Shown here piece after piece: positions 43,099-51,634 of a stretch of 64,000 bases of DNA. The stretch is taken from the NCBI RefSeq assembly GCF_000178855.1, contig NZ_ADVG01000003.1, forward strand, positions 744,001 to 808,000, given 5' to 3'. The notes under the pieces were generated by a model, which was given only the letters and a program-made list of their open reading frames with translations, had not been told where the DNA came from and made no database searches. Both the position numbers and the translations under genes were made by a program. Positions within the stretch are counted from its first letter, which is position 1. Each line of letters starts with the position of its first letter. Origin of the DNA: Ktedonobacter racemifer DSM 44963. GTDB lineage: Bacteria > Chloroflexota > Ktedonobacteria > Ktedonobacterales > Ktedonobacteraceae.

Positions 43099-43398
43099 AT
43101 GATGAACGCCATGGAAATCAACTTTGGTCGCTATAGCGGCACGCAGACCTGCCCCATCGGCACCTATGTCAACATGCGTACCTTCGCCTATTACCAGCAG
43201 ACCAGCGATGGGTCGCTCCCCCTGGCGGGTACGTGGCACATGCTCAGCACAAACGCCACCCTGACCGCCACAGTCATCGCCAGCACCATCAACACTGTCC
43301 TGGGTACAGCCTATACCGCTGGCAACTTCCATAGCTACAGCGCGGGCAGCGACGCCCTACCCGCCAGCCAGCTCGGCCAGGCCTGCAACGACGCCTAA
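43099..43398 (+). CDS. Small hypothetical protein of the phage-like island
   Basis: A 99-residue protein, no known domain. MEINFGRYSGTQTCPIGTYVNMRTFAYY suggests a beta-rich fold; two cysteines are present. AGGAGCAAGC precedes the ATG. It is followed after 41 bp by the next island gene with the same kind of ribosome site. Confidence 0.6.
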   Translation: MMNAMEINFGRYSGTQTCPIGTYVNMRTFAYYQQTSDGSLPLAGTWHMLSTNATLTATVIASTINTVLGTAYTAGNFHSYSAGSDALPASQLGQACNDA

Positions 43399-43439
43399 AC
43401 CCAATAAATACCCAAACGTCCAGATAGGAGGAGGACAGC

Positions 43440-44015
43440 ATGGCGCAGATCATCAAGCGCGGCTTCATCGCCAGCTTTAACCCGGCGGCCTATACCTGCT
43501 CGATCTACCTCATGGAGGCGCAAACCGTCACGCTTGATAACGTACCGGTCGCGCTCCACGTGGACAACACGAGTATGCTGACTGGGGCTTACTGCGCCAT
43601 CCTCTTCTTCGATGAGCATAATCTCAATGACGCCGTCGTCATCGCTGCCTATGCCAGTCCCACCAGTGGTAGCATTCCGGCCTATAAACTGGGACGCGTC
43701 GCCTTCATCCCTAAATACAAAATCTACGACGCCAGCCTCCCCGTCGGCACGACAACCGTCACGGCGGCGGGTGTCAGCAATATTCCCGGCGCGGCCAACG
43801 CCGTGCTCTGCAATATTGCCTACATCTGTTCCAGTAGCGCCAGCGCGACCCTGAGCATTGGCCCCACGGGCGCGCCCACCTGTACTATGAACGTCCAGGC
43901 GACGAATAAGGAGATCGACATGAGCTGTACCGTGCCCCTCAGCAGTGGACAGTTCGTGTTGAACGCCAGCATCGCCAGTTACGCCACAGTCTACATTTAT
44001 GGCTACATCATGTAA
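43440..44015 (+). CDS. Hypothetical protein of the phage-like island
   Basis: A 191-residue protein, no known domain. The first ~75 residues (IIKRGFIASFNPAAYTCSIYL ... AYCAILFFDEHNLNDAVVIAAY) look like the OB-like start of a baseplate or spike protein; the rest is a Ser/Ala/Thr-rich beta stretch. AGGAGGAGGACAGC precedes the ATG. Likely part of a transcript with its neighbours on both sides. Confidence 0.62.
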   Translation: MAQIIKRGFIASFNPAAYTCSIYLMEAQTVTLDNVPVALHVDNTSMLTGAYCAILFFDEHNLNDAVVIAAYASPTSGSIPAYKLGRVAFIPKYKIYDASLPVGTTTVTAAGVSNIPGAANAVLCNIAYICSSSASATLSIGPTGAPTCTMNVQATNKEIDMSCTVPLSSGQFVLNASIASYATVYIYGYIM

Positions 44016-44052
44016 TCAGCCGAAACAAAAATCCTAGAAAGGACACAACACT

Positions 44053-44379
44053 ATGCCAGAGCAGAAACCGGGCCGCAACGCCAAGAAAAATACCCCGCAA
44101 TTCACCCTGCGCTACTGGATCGAGCGGATAGAGCAACAGGTCAACGCTCTGCTTGATGGCGTCGACCTGGACGAGCTTAACGGCAAACAACGTCTGGAGC
44201 TGGCGATCAAGTACATCGGTCTGCTCCAGCGCTACTACCTCATAGAGCAAGGACAAGAGCAGGCCCAGAACTCAGACGACGAGACCTATGTCCAGCAGAA
44301 GATCATCGATTTGGCGGAATGGATGCGTACGCCACCCTCACATCGCGACAAAACGCTCGAAGATGAACAGGATGAATGA
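44053..44379 (+). CDS. Small helical, charged protein of the phage-like island
   Basis: A 108-residue protein, mostly alpha-helical and charged: RYWIERIEQQVNALLDGVDLDELNGKQRLELAIKYIGLLQRYYLIEQ. No known domain. It resembles in style small phage accessory proteins, without a firm match. GAAAGGACACAAC precedes the ATG. It is the last gene of the island. Confidence 0.58.
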   Translation: MPEQKPGRNAKKNTPQFTLRYWIERIEQQVNALLDGVDLDELNGKQRLELAIKYIGLLQRYYLIEQGQEQAQNSDDETYVQQKIIDLAEWMRTPPSHRDKTLEDEQDE

Positions 44380-44489
44380 AAAAGCCTATTACTATAGTAC
44401 TCATTGATTTACGCATATCCTGATGCATGTTAATATGAGGCATGCTTCAAAGGTTTTGGTAGTGTGGTATTCGGAGTAGGAGCGTAGCA

Positions 44490-44834
44490 ATGATTGCCCT
44501 TGTGCAAGACAATAACGATCTGGCCTATGTGCTCGAAAAGTTTCTCGAAATGGAGCATATAGACGCCACCAGTTTCCCTAGCATGCTTCATTTTAACCTT
44601 CAGCGTTCACAAGGCTACGAGATGCTTGTAGTAAGTAGCGATAGTATTATAAAAGTGGGGCTGCCCCTGGAGATGCTCCTGGGCAGCCCCATCCCAACCA
44701 TTGTTACCACCGCCTACGATGAGGTGGCTGATTGGTGCAGCGAGCACGACATCTCCTGTCTGCTGCTCCCCTTCACGCTGCACCGCTTTCTCAAATTTCT
44801 ACACCACAACCAGGTCCAGGCCCTGCAAGCCTGA
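44490..44834 (+). CDS. Degenerate response-regulator receiver protein
   Basis: A 114-residue single receiver domain. ALVQDNNDLAYVLEKFLEME corresponds to the first strand, but the acidic pair is reduced to QD; the phospho-accepting Asp is replaced within EMLVVSSDS, and the lysine before the last proline is Leu in LLLPF. The Thr of IVTTA is kept. It is therefore probably a phosphorylation-independent pseudo-receiver. GGAGTAGGAGCG precedes the ATG. No kinase is near. Confidence 0.65.
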   Translation: MIALVQDNNDLAYVLEKFLEMEHIDATSFPSMLHFNLQRSQGYEMLVVSSDSIIKVGLPLEMLLGSPIPTIVTTAYDEVADWCSEHDISCLLLPFTLHRFLKFLHHNQVQALQA

Positions 44835-44961
44835 TTGCCAGAGACACCCGGCTCGCTATCCCACCCACCCGGCACCTCTTGATTATATAAAAATTTATAA
44901 TCTGGCGTACATCAGAACATATATAAATACCAATACTGGAAATGCCCAAATTATTGGTTTG

Positions 44962-44979
44962 GACCCGCTTTAGCGGGTC
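44962..44979. repeat. MITE remnant GACCCGCT/AGCGGGTC
   Basis: A compact palindrome that joins the two ends of the MITE family (followed by CACTACC). It overlaps the end of the methyltransferase gene, whose last codons it supplies. Confidence 0.5.
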
Positions 44980-45845
44980 ACTACCGTCTTGTTAGGCTGG
45001 CTTGTTGAGCTGGCTCGTGAGGCCAGGCGCCTCTGGCGGCTCACTTCGTAGAGGCAGATGGAGGTCGCGCAGGCCACGTTCAGCGAGGAGGCAGAGCCTA
45101 CAAGGGGGATTTGCACAACCGCGTCGCACAATTCCTTGTAGGCCGCGCTCATGCCCCAGGTTTCGTTGCCGACAATGAGGACCGTTGGAACAGTAAAATC
45201 ATGCTGCGAGATTTCCTGCTCGGCTTTTTCGTCTGTGCCAATAATCTGTAAGGCGCCAAGCTTCTTTTTCGCGCTTTGCAGCCAGGGTTCAATATCTCTC
45301 TGCGAGGGCAACCTGACCGTTGGCAGGGCAAAGAAGGAGCCGGTGCTCGCGCTAATCGTTTCAGGATCGTAGAGGTCGACGGCATGACCGGTGAGAATCA
45401 AGCCATGGGCCTCAAGCGCGTCGCATGAGCGAATGATCGTTCCCAGATTGCCAGGGCTGGCCGGTCGGTCAAAGACCACCACAAGTAAATTCTGAGTCAG
45501 GGGAATGCGTGCCAGGTTGTCCTCGGGCATGGCAACCAGCGCCAGCAGCTCTGAACTTTCGGCTTTATTGCTCAATTTCTCTAGCAAGTGCAGGGGAACT
45601 TCAAAATGCGTCTGTGCCTGTGAGCGCGCTAGAATACCCTTCGCCCAGTCCGAGAGCTGCTTCTCGCGCGAATACACGAAGGCATTGATTGTCCAATGGT
45701 GCGCAAGCGCCTGGTTGATAGGTCGCACGCCCTCGATAAAGAACTCTTTGTGGCGGAGCCGTTTCTCCCGTTTTCTGCGGAGCGTTTCGATATATTGAAA
45801 TTGGTTATTCTCTGAATAAATCTTGACTATGTTCGGTCTCTTCAC
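44970..45845 (-). CDS. SpoU/TrmH-family RNA 2'-O-methyltransferase
   Basis: A 291-residue SPOUT methyltransferase. The N-terminal RNA-binding part (RRKREKRLRHKEFFIEGVRPINQAL) is followed by the knot domain with motif 1 DRPASPGNLGTIIRS, motif 2 VLIVGNETWGMS and motif 3 IPLVGSASSLNVACATSICLYE, all intact. It methylates a ribose in tRNA or rRNA. GTG start at 45845. The final codons overlap a MITE-like palindrome, so the C-terminus may have been altered by insertion. Confidence 0.93.
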   Translation of the reverse strand: MKRPNIVKIYSENNQFQYIETLRRKREKRLRHKEFFIEGVRPINQALAHHWTINAFVYSREKQLSDWAKGILARSQAQTHFEVPLHLLEKLSNKAESSELLALVAMPEDNLARIPLTQNLLVVVFDRPASPGNLGTIIRSCDALEAHGLILTGHAVDLYDPETISASTGSFFALPTVRLPSQRDIEPWLQSAKKKLGALQIIGTDEKAEQEISQHDFTVPTVLIVGNETWGMSAAYKELCDAVVQIPLVGSASSLNVACATSICLYEVSRQRRLASRASSTSQPNKTVVTR

Positions 45846-45944
45846 CGTCTACTATCCCTCTATCCCAGATTGTCCACCGGATACAGGTGGAAACTTTTTC
45901 CGTATCTTACCTGGTTTTTATGGATTGGGCAACTTTTACGGCAT

Positions 45945-46000
45945 AGCGAAAAGAGGGAAGGTGTGGAGGAAGATCCTCTGCACCCTCCCCCTTTGCTTTT
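45945..46000 (-). terminator. Imperfect hairpin terminator of the membrane protein gene
   Basis: AAAGAGGGAAGGTGTGGAGGA pairs imperfectly with the following ATCCTCTGCACCCTCCCC and CTTT, leaving a 2-4 nt loop. It lies just past the stop codon at 46014 on the minus strand. Confidence 0.6.
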
Positions 46001-46013
46001 TCACCAACACGAG

Positions 46014-46676
46014 CTATGCCGTCTTGCCCTTTCCGAGCAAACCACCGAGCGCGGCCAGGCCGATACCCAGGCCTATTTGCATGATGAGAGTGACCGCTAT
46101 GCCCACACCCAGGCTAGTCAGGTAGCCTCCTACCTCACCATAGCGCGTAATCACTCCCCAGACAGAGGCTACATTGATGATCAACACTATAAAATAGACC
46201 ACAAAGAAACAGAGACTCGCCAACAAACCTGTCAGGGTGGCGGCTGTCACATTTCGCGCCTGGCGAGCGGCGAATAGGCCTGCAAGGAAATAGATCACCC
46301 AGTAAACCAGCGTGAAGATAATAGTTGGTATATAGGAAAGGGCACCGATGGCGCTTGGGGAATATTCAGCACTTATCAAAACCTGAACGAGCACACGGCC
46401 CACACCGAGATTGATAAGATAAGCAACCACCAGTATCGCGCCGAAGATCAGCCCATATTTCAAAGCAGTGGCCCCTGTGGTACGCGGTGGCGCCGACTGA
46501 GGCGGATAGCCAGGATAAGGATAGCTAACAGGTGGCATACCAGGCTGACTGGGATATCCTGCATAATTGGGCTGCGCAGATGCAGGCGGATACGCCTGGG
46601 ACTGCCCCGGCTGCTGGGGAGCTGGTGGGAATGATCCAGGATAATTCGCTGGGCCTGGGGATGGTGGTTGTTGCAC
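46014..46676 (-). CDS. Proline-rich membrane protein
   Basis: A 220-residue protein. Residues 1-65 are Pro/Gln/Tyr-rich and disordered (YPGSFPPAPQQPGQSQAYPP); then four transmembrane helices (about 70-90, 110-130, 142-170 and 180-210) follow. This style is common for small membrane proteins in Actinobacteria and Chloroflexi, with unknown function. GTG start with AAGGAG upstream. Single gene between terminator hairpins. Confidence 0.75.
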   Translation of the reverse strand: MQQPPSPGPANYPGSFPPAPQQPGQSQAYPPASAQPNYAGYPSQPGMPPVSYPYPGYPPQSAPPRTTGATALKYGLIFGAILVVAYLINLGVGRVLVQVLISAEYSPSAIGALSYIPTIIFTLVYWVIYFLAGLFAARQARNVTAATLTGLLASLCFFVVYFIVLIINVASVWGVITRYGEVGGYLTSLGVGIAVTLIMQIGLGIGLAALGGLLGKGKTA

Positions 46677-46886
46677 GATATTACTCCTTATCTCTTACAA
46701 ACCGGGGGCGGGAAAACCTCCTGCATCATGGTCATGGGGGGCTTACACAAGCCAGTATAGCACCTTTTGCAGGAGCGCGTACGATATATCCCACTTTTTA
46801 TCGTAGAGTGTCAGGCAGTCTGTCTCGTCGTGTCATATCACATCGCCAGATCGTTTTGCAACAAGCTGAGCATATTGCCGTAAAAC

Positions 46887-46951
46887 ATAAAAGCAAGAGG
46901 GCATGGGAGGCGAGGCTGTCAGCCCCACCTCCCATGCCCTCTTGCTTTTAT
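46887..46951. terminator. Long hairpin (31-bp arms, two mismatches)
   Basis: Arm 46887-46917, loop GTC, arm 46921-46951; 29 of 31 bp paired. It is the only family member here with mismatches. It lies just after the WD40 gene. Confidence 0.8.
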
Positions 46952-46970
46952 AGCAAAGCGCTCAGGTAAA

Positions 46971-48581
46971 TCAGGCTACCGGAAACACCCGAGCAACGGT
47001 CTGTATATTGGGAATTGTGGTGGGCTGGGTATCGGGCGTTGTTGAAGGTGTGACCTGGCCTTTGCTCATTATGGTCTTCTTCTCAATGGCGAGCATATAC
47101 TTGCCATTGGGCGACCAGAACAGCTGAGCAATTTGCACAGCACCCTCTTTGTAAACATGCACGACCTTGCCGCTATTAGCAGCTACAATCGTGACATTGC
47201 TTTCATAGCTATTCTTACCCAGTTGTGTAGAACCATTATAGGCTAACTGTTGACCATCGGGCGACCACGTCGCCAGATAAGCTCCAGAGTGGCTAGCAAC
47301 CGGTTTATTGGTCTCTATATTCCACACTTGAATGAGCACAGGGGCGTTCATAGTGTATGTGTTGAAAGCCAGGTTGTGCGTCTTTGGCTGGAAGGCAAGC
47401 GAGCCAGGGTTACCGCCGCCAGCCTGTTTGAAGACAAGCGCTTTACTAGCAAGTTTCCAGGCCCATACAAAGTTTGATTTTGCGGGATCTCCACCTTGCG
47501 CATCAAAAATGTTTGTAGCCAGGTATTGGCCATCAGATGACCATGCCAGGCCATCCCCATTGTAGCTACCATCCCACTTCAGCGTGTAGTCAAGCGTGGC
47601 CGTCTGCGCATTCACAACCTGAATGTATCCAGAGGGTCCCGCGCTCACATTTACCGCGATGGAGTGACCATCAGGCGACCAGGCAGCACCTCTGAAGCCT
47701 AGTCCACCGCTGGTAGGAAACAGGGTCGAGTAATGAGAGCCACCAACCAGCGAGCTCATGGCTCCTGGAGTTGCAGTGCTCGCCAACGATGTCGTATACG
47801 AGCGCACCACCGTACCCGATTGACTGTTGGCGATACGCAAGGCCTGATTCGTCGCAATCGCGAGCGACTGGCTATCTGGCGACCAGGACACGCCATAAGC
47901 CCACTCATTCTCTCCAGGAAGCTTAATTGCCTGGAGCGTTTTACCAGTAGCCGCGTCCCAAATCTTTACACCATTATCAGTGGTGGAGGCAATCCTCTGG
48001 CTATCGTTTGACCAGGCCACGCTCTGGAAGCCCATCTGGTCACCTGGAATGGTTACAGCATTGTTGCCAGTAGGCGACGACTTTGGCGTTGGGCTAGAGG
48101 CCACTTTGGGATTGTTTGAGCCGGAGGCACCCAATTGCACGAAACGGCTCTGCGCGACGAAGAAGCCGCCGACCAGGACGGCCAGGATAATGACGGCGAC
48201 CAGGAGGCTCAGAGAGCGCTCGTAGCGCCTAAGACCAGTTTTTTTATCGTCCATGATGTTTTTTCTATTTCCTCGCTGTATGCGTTGTGCCTGGAACAGC
48301 GCTCGCTCCTGCGGAGCTGGAAGAGGCCTGAGAGGCGGACGCGGCGCGGCGCCGATCTTTTCTATCAATCCGCGCTGCTCCACCAGGCGCTCCTCCACCC
48401 GCTGCAACACCTGCTGATAACGCGTAAACTCTGGATCATATACACGCTGTAGGTCCTGCACCAGGCGTACATTCACGTCCTCAGATCGCTGTCCAGGCAG
48501 ATGAGGTTGACCTGTGGTCAACATCTCTTCAATTGACTCGTCTACGCGCTGAGGGGAGAAAGGCTCATTGTGTTCATTCAT
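46971..48581 (-). CDS. Membrane-anchored WD40-repeat protein paired with an ECF sigma factor
   Basis: A 536-residue protein. Residues 1-120 are cytoplasmic and charged (coiled VLQRVEERLVEQRGLIEKI), 123-144 form one transmembrane helix (LLVAVIILAVLVGGFFVAQ), a Ser/Pro linker follows, and ~185-536 form a beta propeller of WD40 repeats (VAWSNDSQRIASTTDNGVKIWD, VSWSPDSQSLAIATN, AAWSPDGHSIAVNVS). It begins 17 bp after the sigma-factor gene, so it probably serves as its membrane anti-sigma or sensor. ATG 48581 with AGGAGG. Confidence 0.85.
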   Translation of the reverse strand: MNEHNEPFSPQRVDESIEEMLTTGQPHLPGQRSEDVNVRLVQDLQRVYDPEFTRYQQVLQRVEERLVEQRGLIEKIGAAPRPPLRPLPAPQERALFQAQRIQRGNRKNIMDDKKTGLRRYERSLSLLVAVIILAVLVGGFFVAQSRFVQLGASGSNNPKVASSPTPKSSPTGNNAVTIPGDQMGFQSVAWSNDSQRIASTTDNGVKIWDAATGKTLQAIKLPGENEWAYGVSWSPDSQSLAIATNQALRIANSQSGTVVRSYTTSLASTATPGAMSSLVGGSHYSTLFPTSGGLGFRGAAWSPDGHSIAVNVSAGPSGYIQVVNAQTATLDYTLKWDGSYNGDGLAWSSDGQYLATNIFDAQGGDPAKSNFVWAWKLASKALVFKQAGGGNPGSLAFQPKTHNLAFNTYTMNAPVLIQVWNIETNKPVASHSGAYLATWSPDGQQLAYNGSTQLGKNSYESNVTIVAANSGKVVHVYKEGAVQIAQLFWSPNGKYMLAIEKKTIMSKGQVTPSTTPDTQPTTIPNIQTVARVFPVA

Positions 48582-48597
48582 GCTATGTGTTTTCCTC

Positions 48598-49131
48598 CTA
48601 CTCATTTTCGTAGACTTTGCGTAATAATTTGACTGCGCGTGAGAGCATGACACGGACCGCGCCCTCACTCTTCTGCACAATATTTGCAATTTCAGCGCTG
48701 CGCAGGCCATGAGCGAAACGTAGGCGCACCAGCTCCTGTTGCAGGGCTGGCAAACGCTTAATGTGCTCATGAAGGCGTGTCGCCTCTTCTTTGCGAAGCA
48801 GCACGACTTCAGGGGTCACATAGTCCTGCTCATATTCCTCCTCTGGCACGAACTCCAGGGAGACGCCCTGTCGGCGCTTGAGCTTGCGATGGTAATCCGT
48901 CACCTTGTTGCGCGCCACGCACCAGAGCCAGGCCTCCTGTTCCTTCGCGCCCAGGCCTTCAAAGCCGGGACGCTCCAGGGCCGCCAGAAAAACGTCGAGG
49001 AGCAGGTCCTCCGCGTCCTCCAGCGAGCGCAGATGCCGGTACAGATAAGCCAGGAGCGCTGGCGAGTACTGTCGATAGACCGCGGTCAAATAGGCCTTAT
49101 CATTCAGCGAGGGAGTGTGCTCTTGCCGCAT
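48598..49131 (-). CDS. ECF-type RNA polymerase sigma factor
   Basis: A 177-residue sigma-70-family factor. Region 2 runs from YSPALLAYLYRHLRSLEDAEDLLLDVFLAAL to EAWLWCVARNKVTDYHRK; region 4 is LPALQQELVRLRFAHGLRSAEIANIVQKSEGAVRVMLSRAVKLL, which binds the -35 element. No region 1 or 3. It is co-transcribed with the WD40 membrane protein. It likely controls its own operon; targets are unknown. Confidence 0.92.
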   Translation of the reverse strand: MRQEHTPSLNDKAYLTAVYRQYSPALLAYLYRHLRSLEDAEDLLLDVFLAALERPGFEGLGAKEQEAWLWCVARNKVTDYHRKLKRRQGVSLEFVPEEEYEQDYVTPEVVLLRKEEATRLHEHIKRLPALQQELVRLRFAHGLRSAEIANIVQKSEGAVRVMLSRAVKLLRKVYENE

Positions 49132-49290
49132 ATATTCCCCTACTTTATGTATTTTTGAGATCTCGCAGAATACATCGTATAGATGAAATTTTTGTTACAA
49201 CAGCTTTTCAGGCAACCCAGACATTTTTTATCTCTTTTATATTTTTTCGTCTCTCTATTGTAGAGATATTTTGTAAAGGATGGTACAAGC

Positions 49291-51246
49291 GTGATACCAG
49301 GGAAAATGCAAGCAGCATCGTCTTCCGAAGACTCTAGATCACGAAGGACCGGAATTAGCCGCTGGCTCTGGAGGGCTACAATCTATATAGCATTGCTCAT
49401 ATTCTTGGGTTTATCCTACAGTGCTCTTCTTCTCTGGTTCCCAAACTACCCTCCGGGTATCCCCGCCAGGTGGATTCTCGCCAACTGGTTCGTTATATTG
49501 CTGGCTGGCCTCTCGTTCTTGTTTCTCGCACGCATTATAAGGCCAACAACAGATCAGGAAGAAAACGGCTGGGAAGCCAGTGCATCCAGCCCAAAAAACC
49601 GTGAGCGGATGCTGGGATACCTCCATGCCTACTATGAGCAGATGCTCGCGGAGTCCTTACAGGGGGCGAAACCGATAGCACTAGAGCTGGTTGCTCAACC
49701 CACGGCAGTGCAGAACACGTCAAACCCATCCCAGAGTCTAGCCGAGGAACCCGAAGAAGAGCTATCCTCCCCTATGTTTATTGGGAAGGCTTATGCCCAG
49801 GCTCGGCAGGCCTTACTCATCCTGGGCGAGCAAGGGGGAGGCAAATCGACCCTACTTCTCGAACTGGCATATCACCTGGTTGAGCAGGCAAAGCAGGACG
49901 AGACGCAGCCCTTACCGTTTCTGTTGCCACTCTCTTCCTGGCCAGGTGATTTCAAGCATTTACAACACTGGATGGCTCAACAGATAACCCTACTCTACAA
50001 GGTTCCTGAATCGCTTAGCAAACAATGGGCTAAAACGGCATCTATCGTGCCTCTACTCGACGGTCTCGACGAAGTAGATGCCTCGGATCGTGCCACCTGT
50101 ATCAAGGCTATCAACACATATCGAAAAGAACGTATGAGCGCCATAGTTGTCTGTAGTAGCGGCGACGAGTACGAGACGGCCTCAACCCACGAGCAACTGG
50201 ATCTACATGCCGCCGTTGTTATACAACCACTCACACGTGAGCAAGTCGATACGTATCTGGAAGAGCCAGGCGAGCCATTGACCAACTTGCGCACCATGCT
50301 CCAACAGCATTCCACACTCCAGAAACTGGCAACCACGCCTTTACTGCTACAAATACTCATACGTACCTATCGTGGCGCATCACTACAGGCTATCCCCAAC
50401 AATGAGAGTCAGGCGCGACAGCGAATCTGGACTGATTATGTACAGCGTATGGTCAACAACCAGGAAGATTTGAAACGCTCTTCCCCCTCGGACACGCTCA
50501 GATGGCTTGGTTGGCTGGCCCAGCAGATGCAGACCCATAATCAAACGGTCTTCTTTCCAGAGAGCCCGCAGCCAGACTGGCTACCCACTAAACCAAGGCG
50601 TCTCTGTAAGTTGAGCATTAACCTCATTGTGGGGTCAGTTGTGGGAGTGGTAAGCGGCCTATTTTTTGGAGTCGTTTATGGATTGTACTCATGGCTCTTT
50701 TCGTGGCAGTTTTTGAGTGCATTCCTCTATGGATTTTTCTCAGGATTTGCTGGCTGGCTGCTTTTAGGAATACTCATCGTGCAGATCACGTTGCCTTTCA
50801 TAAGGGATTTTTTTGCCTGGCTCTTCCATCATAGAAGCCGGAAGAAAAAGCGTAAGCCAGCAGAAGAAGCCCCTATGAGCGAAACATGGCAATCGCTAAA
50901 CCAGCAAATACTTCTTCCTCTTGATTACGTGACTGCCAGAGGACTGTTGGGGCCAACATTTCTCAAGCAACCCCTCCTCGTGCTCTTCTACCTGTTGATC
51001 GTATTTCAGTTCATAGTACTTATCCAGATGATCGGTGAGCAACTCAGCAATTTTGAGGCACCTATACGCCGCGCCAGCATACGCTACTGGCTAGCCTATA
51101 GTAACGTTTTCCCCCTGGATGTCCACCCTTTCCTCGAAGAGACCACAGAGCATCACCTTTTGCGCCACTTTGCTAACGGCTACAGTTTCACGCACCCCCT
51201 GCTGCAAGCTTATTTCGCTGAGCAAGAGCGCGACCCAGCGCAGTAG
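49291..51246 (+). CDS. Membrane-bound NACHT-type ATPase
   Basis: A 651-residue protein. Two N-terminal helices (about 28-50 and 62-82) anchor it; the ATPase begins near residue 175 with Walker A GEQGGGKST (179-187), Walker B IVPLLDGLDEVD (about 250-262) and the winged-helix region LTREQVDTYLEE. Two or more further transmembrane helices follow (about 445-500 and 565-590). This NACHT arrangement is common in Ktedonobacteria and cyanobacteria; such ATPases act in signalling or phage defence. GTG start. It is divergent from the sigma-factor operon. Confidence 0.85.
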   Translation: MIPGKMQAASSSEDSRSRRTGISRWLWRATIYIALLIFLGLSYSALLLWFPNYPPGIPARWILANWFVILLAGLSFLFLARIIRPTTDQEENGWEASASSPKNRERMLGYLHAYYEQMLAESLQGAKPIALELVAQPTAVQNTSNPSQSLAEEPEEELSSPMFIGKAYAQARQALLILGEQGGGKSTLLLELAYHLVEQAKQDETQPLPFLLPLSSWPGDFKHLQHWMAQQITLLYKVPESLSKQWAKTASIVPLLDGLDEVDASDRATCIKAINTYRKERMSAIVVCSSGDEYETASTHEQLDLHAAVVIQPLTREQVDTYLEEPGEPLTNLRTMLQQHSTLQKLATTPLLLQILIRTYRGASLQAIPNNESQARQRIWTDYVQRMVNNQEDLKRSSPSDTLRWLGWLAQQMQTHNQTVFFPESPQPDWLPTKPRRLCKLSINLIVGSVVGVVSGLFFGVVYGLYSWLFSWQFLSAFLYGFFSGFAGWLLLGILIVQITLPFIRDFFAWLFHHRSRKKKRKPAEEAPMSETWQSLNQQILLPLDYVTARGLLGPTFLKQPLLVLFYLLIVFQFIVLIQMIGEQLSNFEAPIRRASIRYWLAYSNVFPLDVHPFLEETTEHHLLRHFANGYSFTHPLLQAYFAEQERDPAQ

Positions 51247-51271
51247 CGAAGGGTCTGCAATCATCCCATTG

Positions 51272-51634
51272 CTACAAGTCTTTATAATACCGAACTAAAG
51301 GTAAAGCGGTATAACCGGCCTTCTCATAGGATCTTCTGGCAGGGGCGTGGCCTGGATCTCCCCCTGTCCCTAACGTAGCTATCTTCATCCCGCTTGCTTT
51401 CATCTTTTCAAGCGCAAGTTGGTTCAATGCTGTCCCAATCCCACGGTTTTGATAGTCGGGATGCACCGCAAGTAATTCAACTTCCCCAGTTTTTTCCTTC
51501 CGATTTAATGTATAGACGATAAATCCAGTCGCTATTCCATCTGCTTCTGCTACCCAGACAAGCATTTTCTCGTCATCTGTACATATCCTTTCAACTACTT
51601 CTCTCTGCTGTCTTCTCCAATCTGGATAAATGAG
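51272..51634 (-). pseudogene. GNAT acetyltransferase, 3' fragment (split by a TnpB element)
   Basis: C-terminal 120 residues of an acetyltransferase: LIYPDWRRQQREVVERI, then motif A LLAVHPDYQNRGIGTALNQLA and motif B ARRSYEKAGYTAL. The frame joins the 5' fragment (53110-53232) as GEKIYS-LIYPDW once the element at 51635-53109 is removed, giving a 161-residue enzyme of normal size. A shorter protein could still start at 51565. Confidence 0.88.

Noticed and set aside
6164..46951. Could the repeated hairpins be a CRISPR array or tRNA genes?
   Set aside because: They are scattered, not regularly spaced, and lack a constant repeat; none has a T-loop GTTCGA pattern. No CRISPR array, cas gene, tRNA or rRNA was seen in the window.
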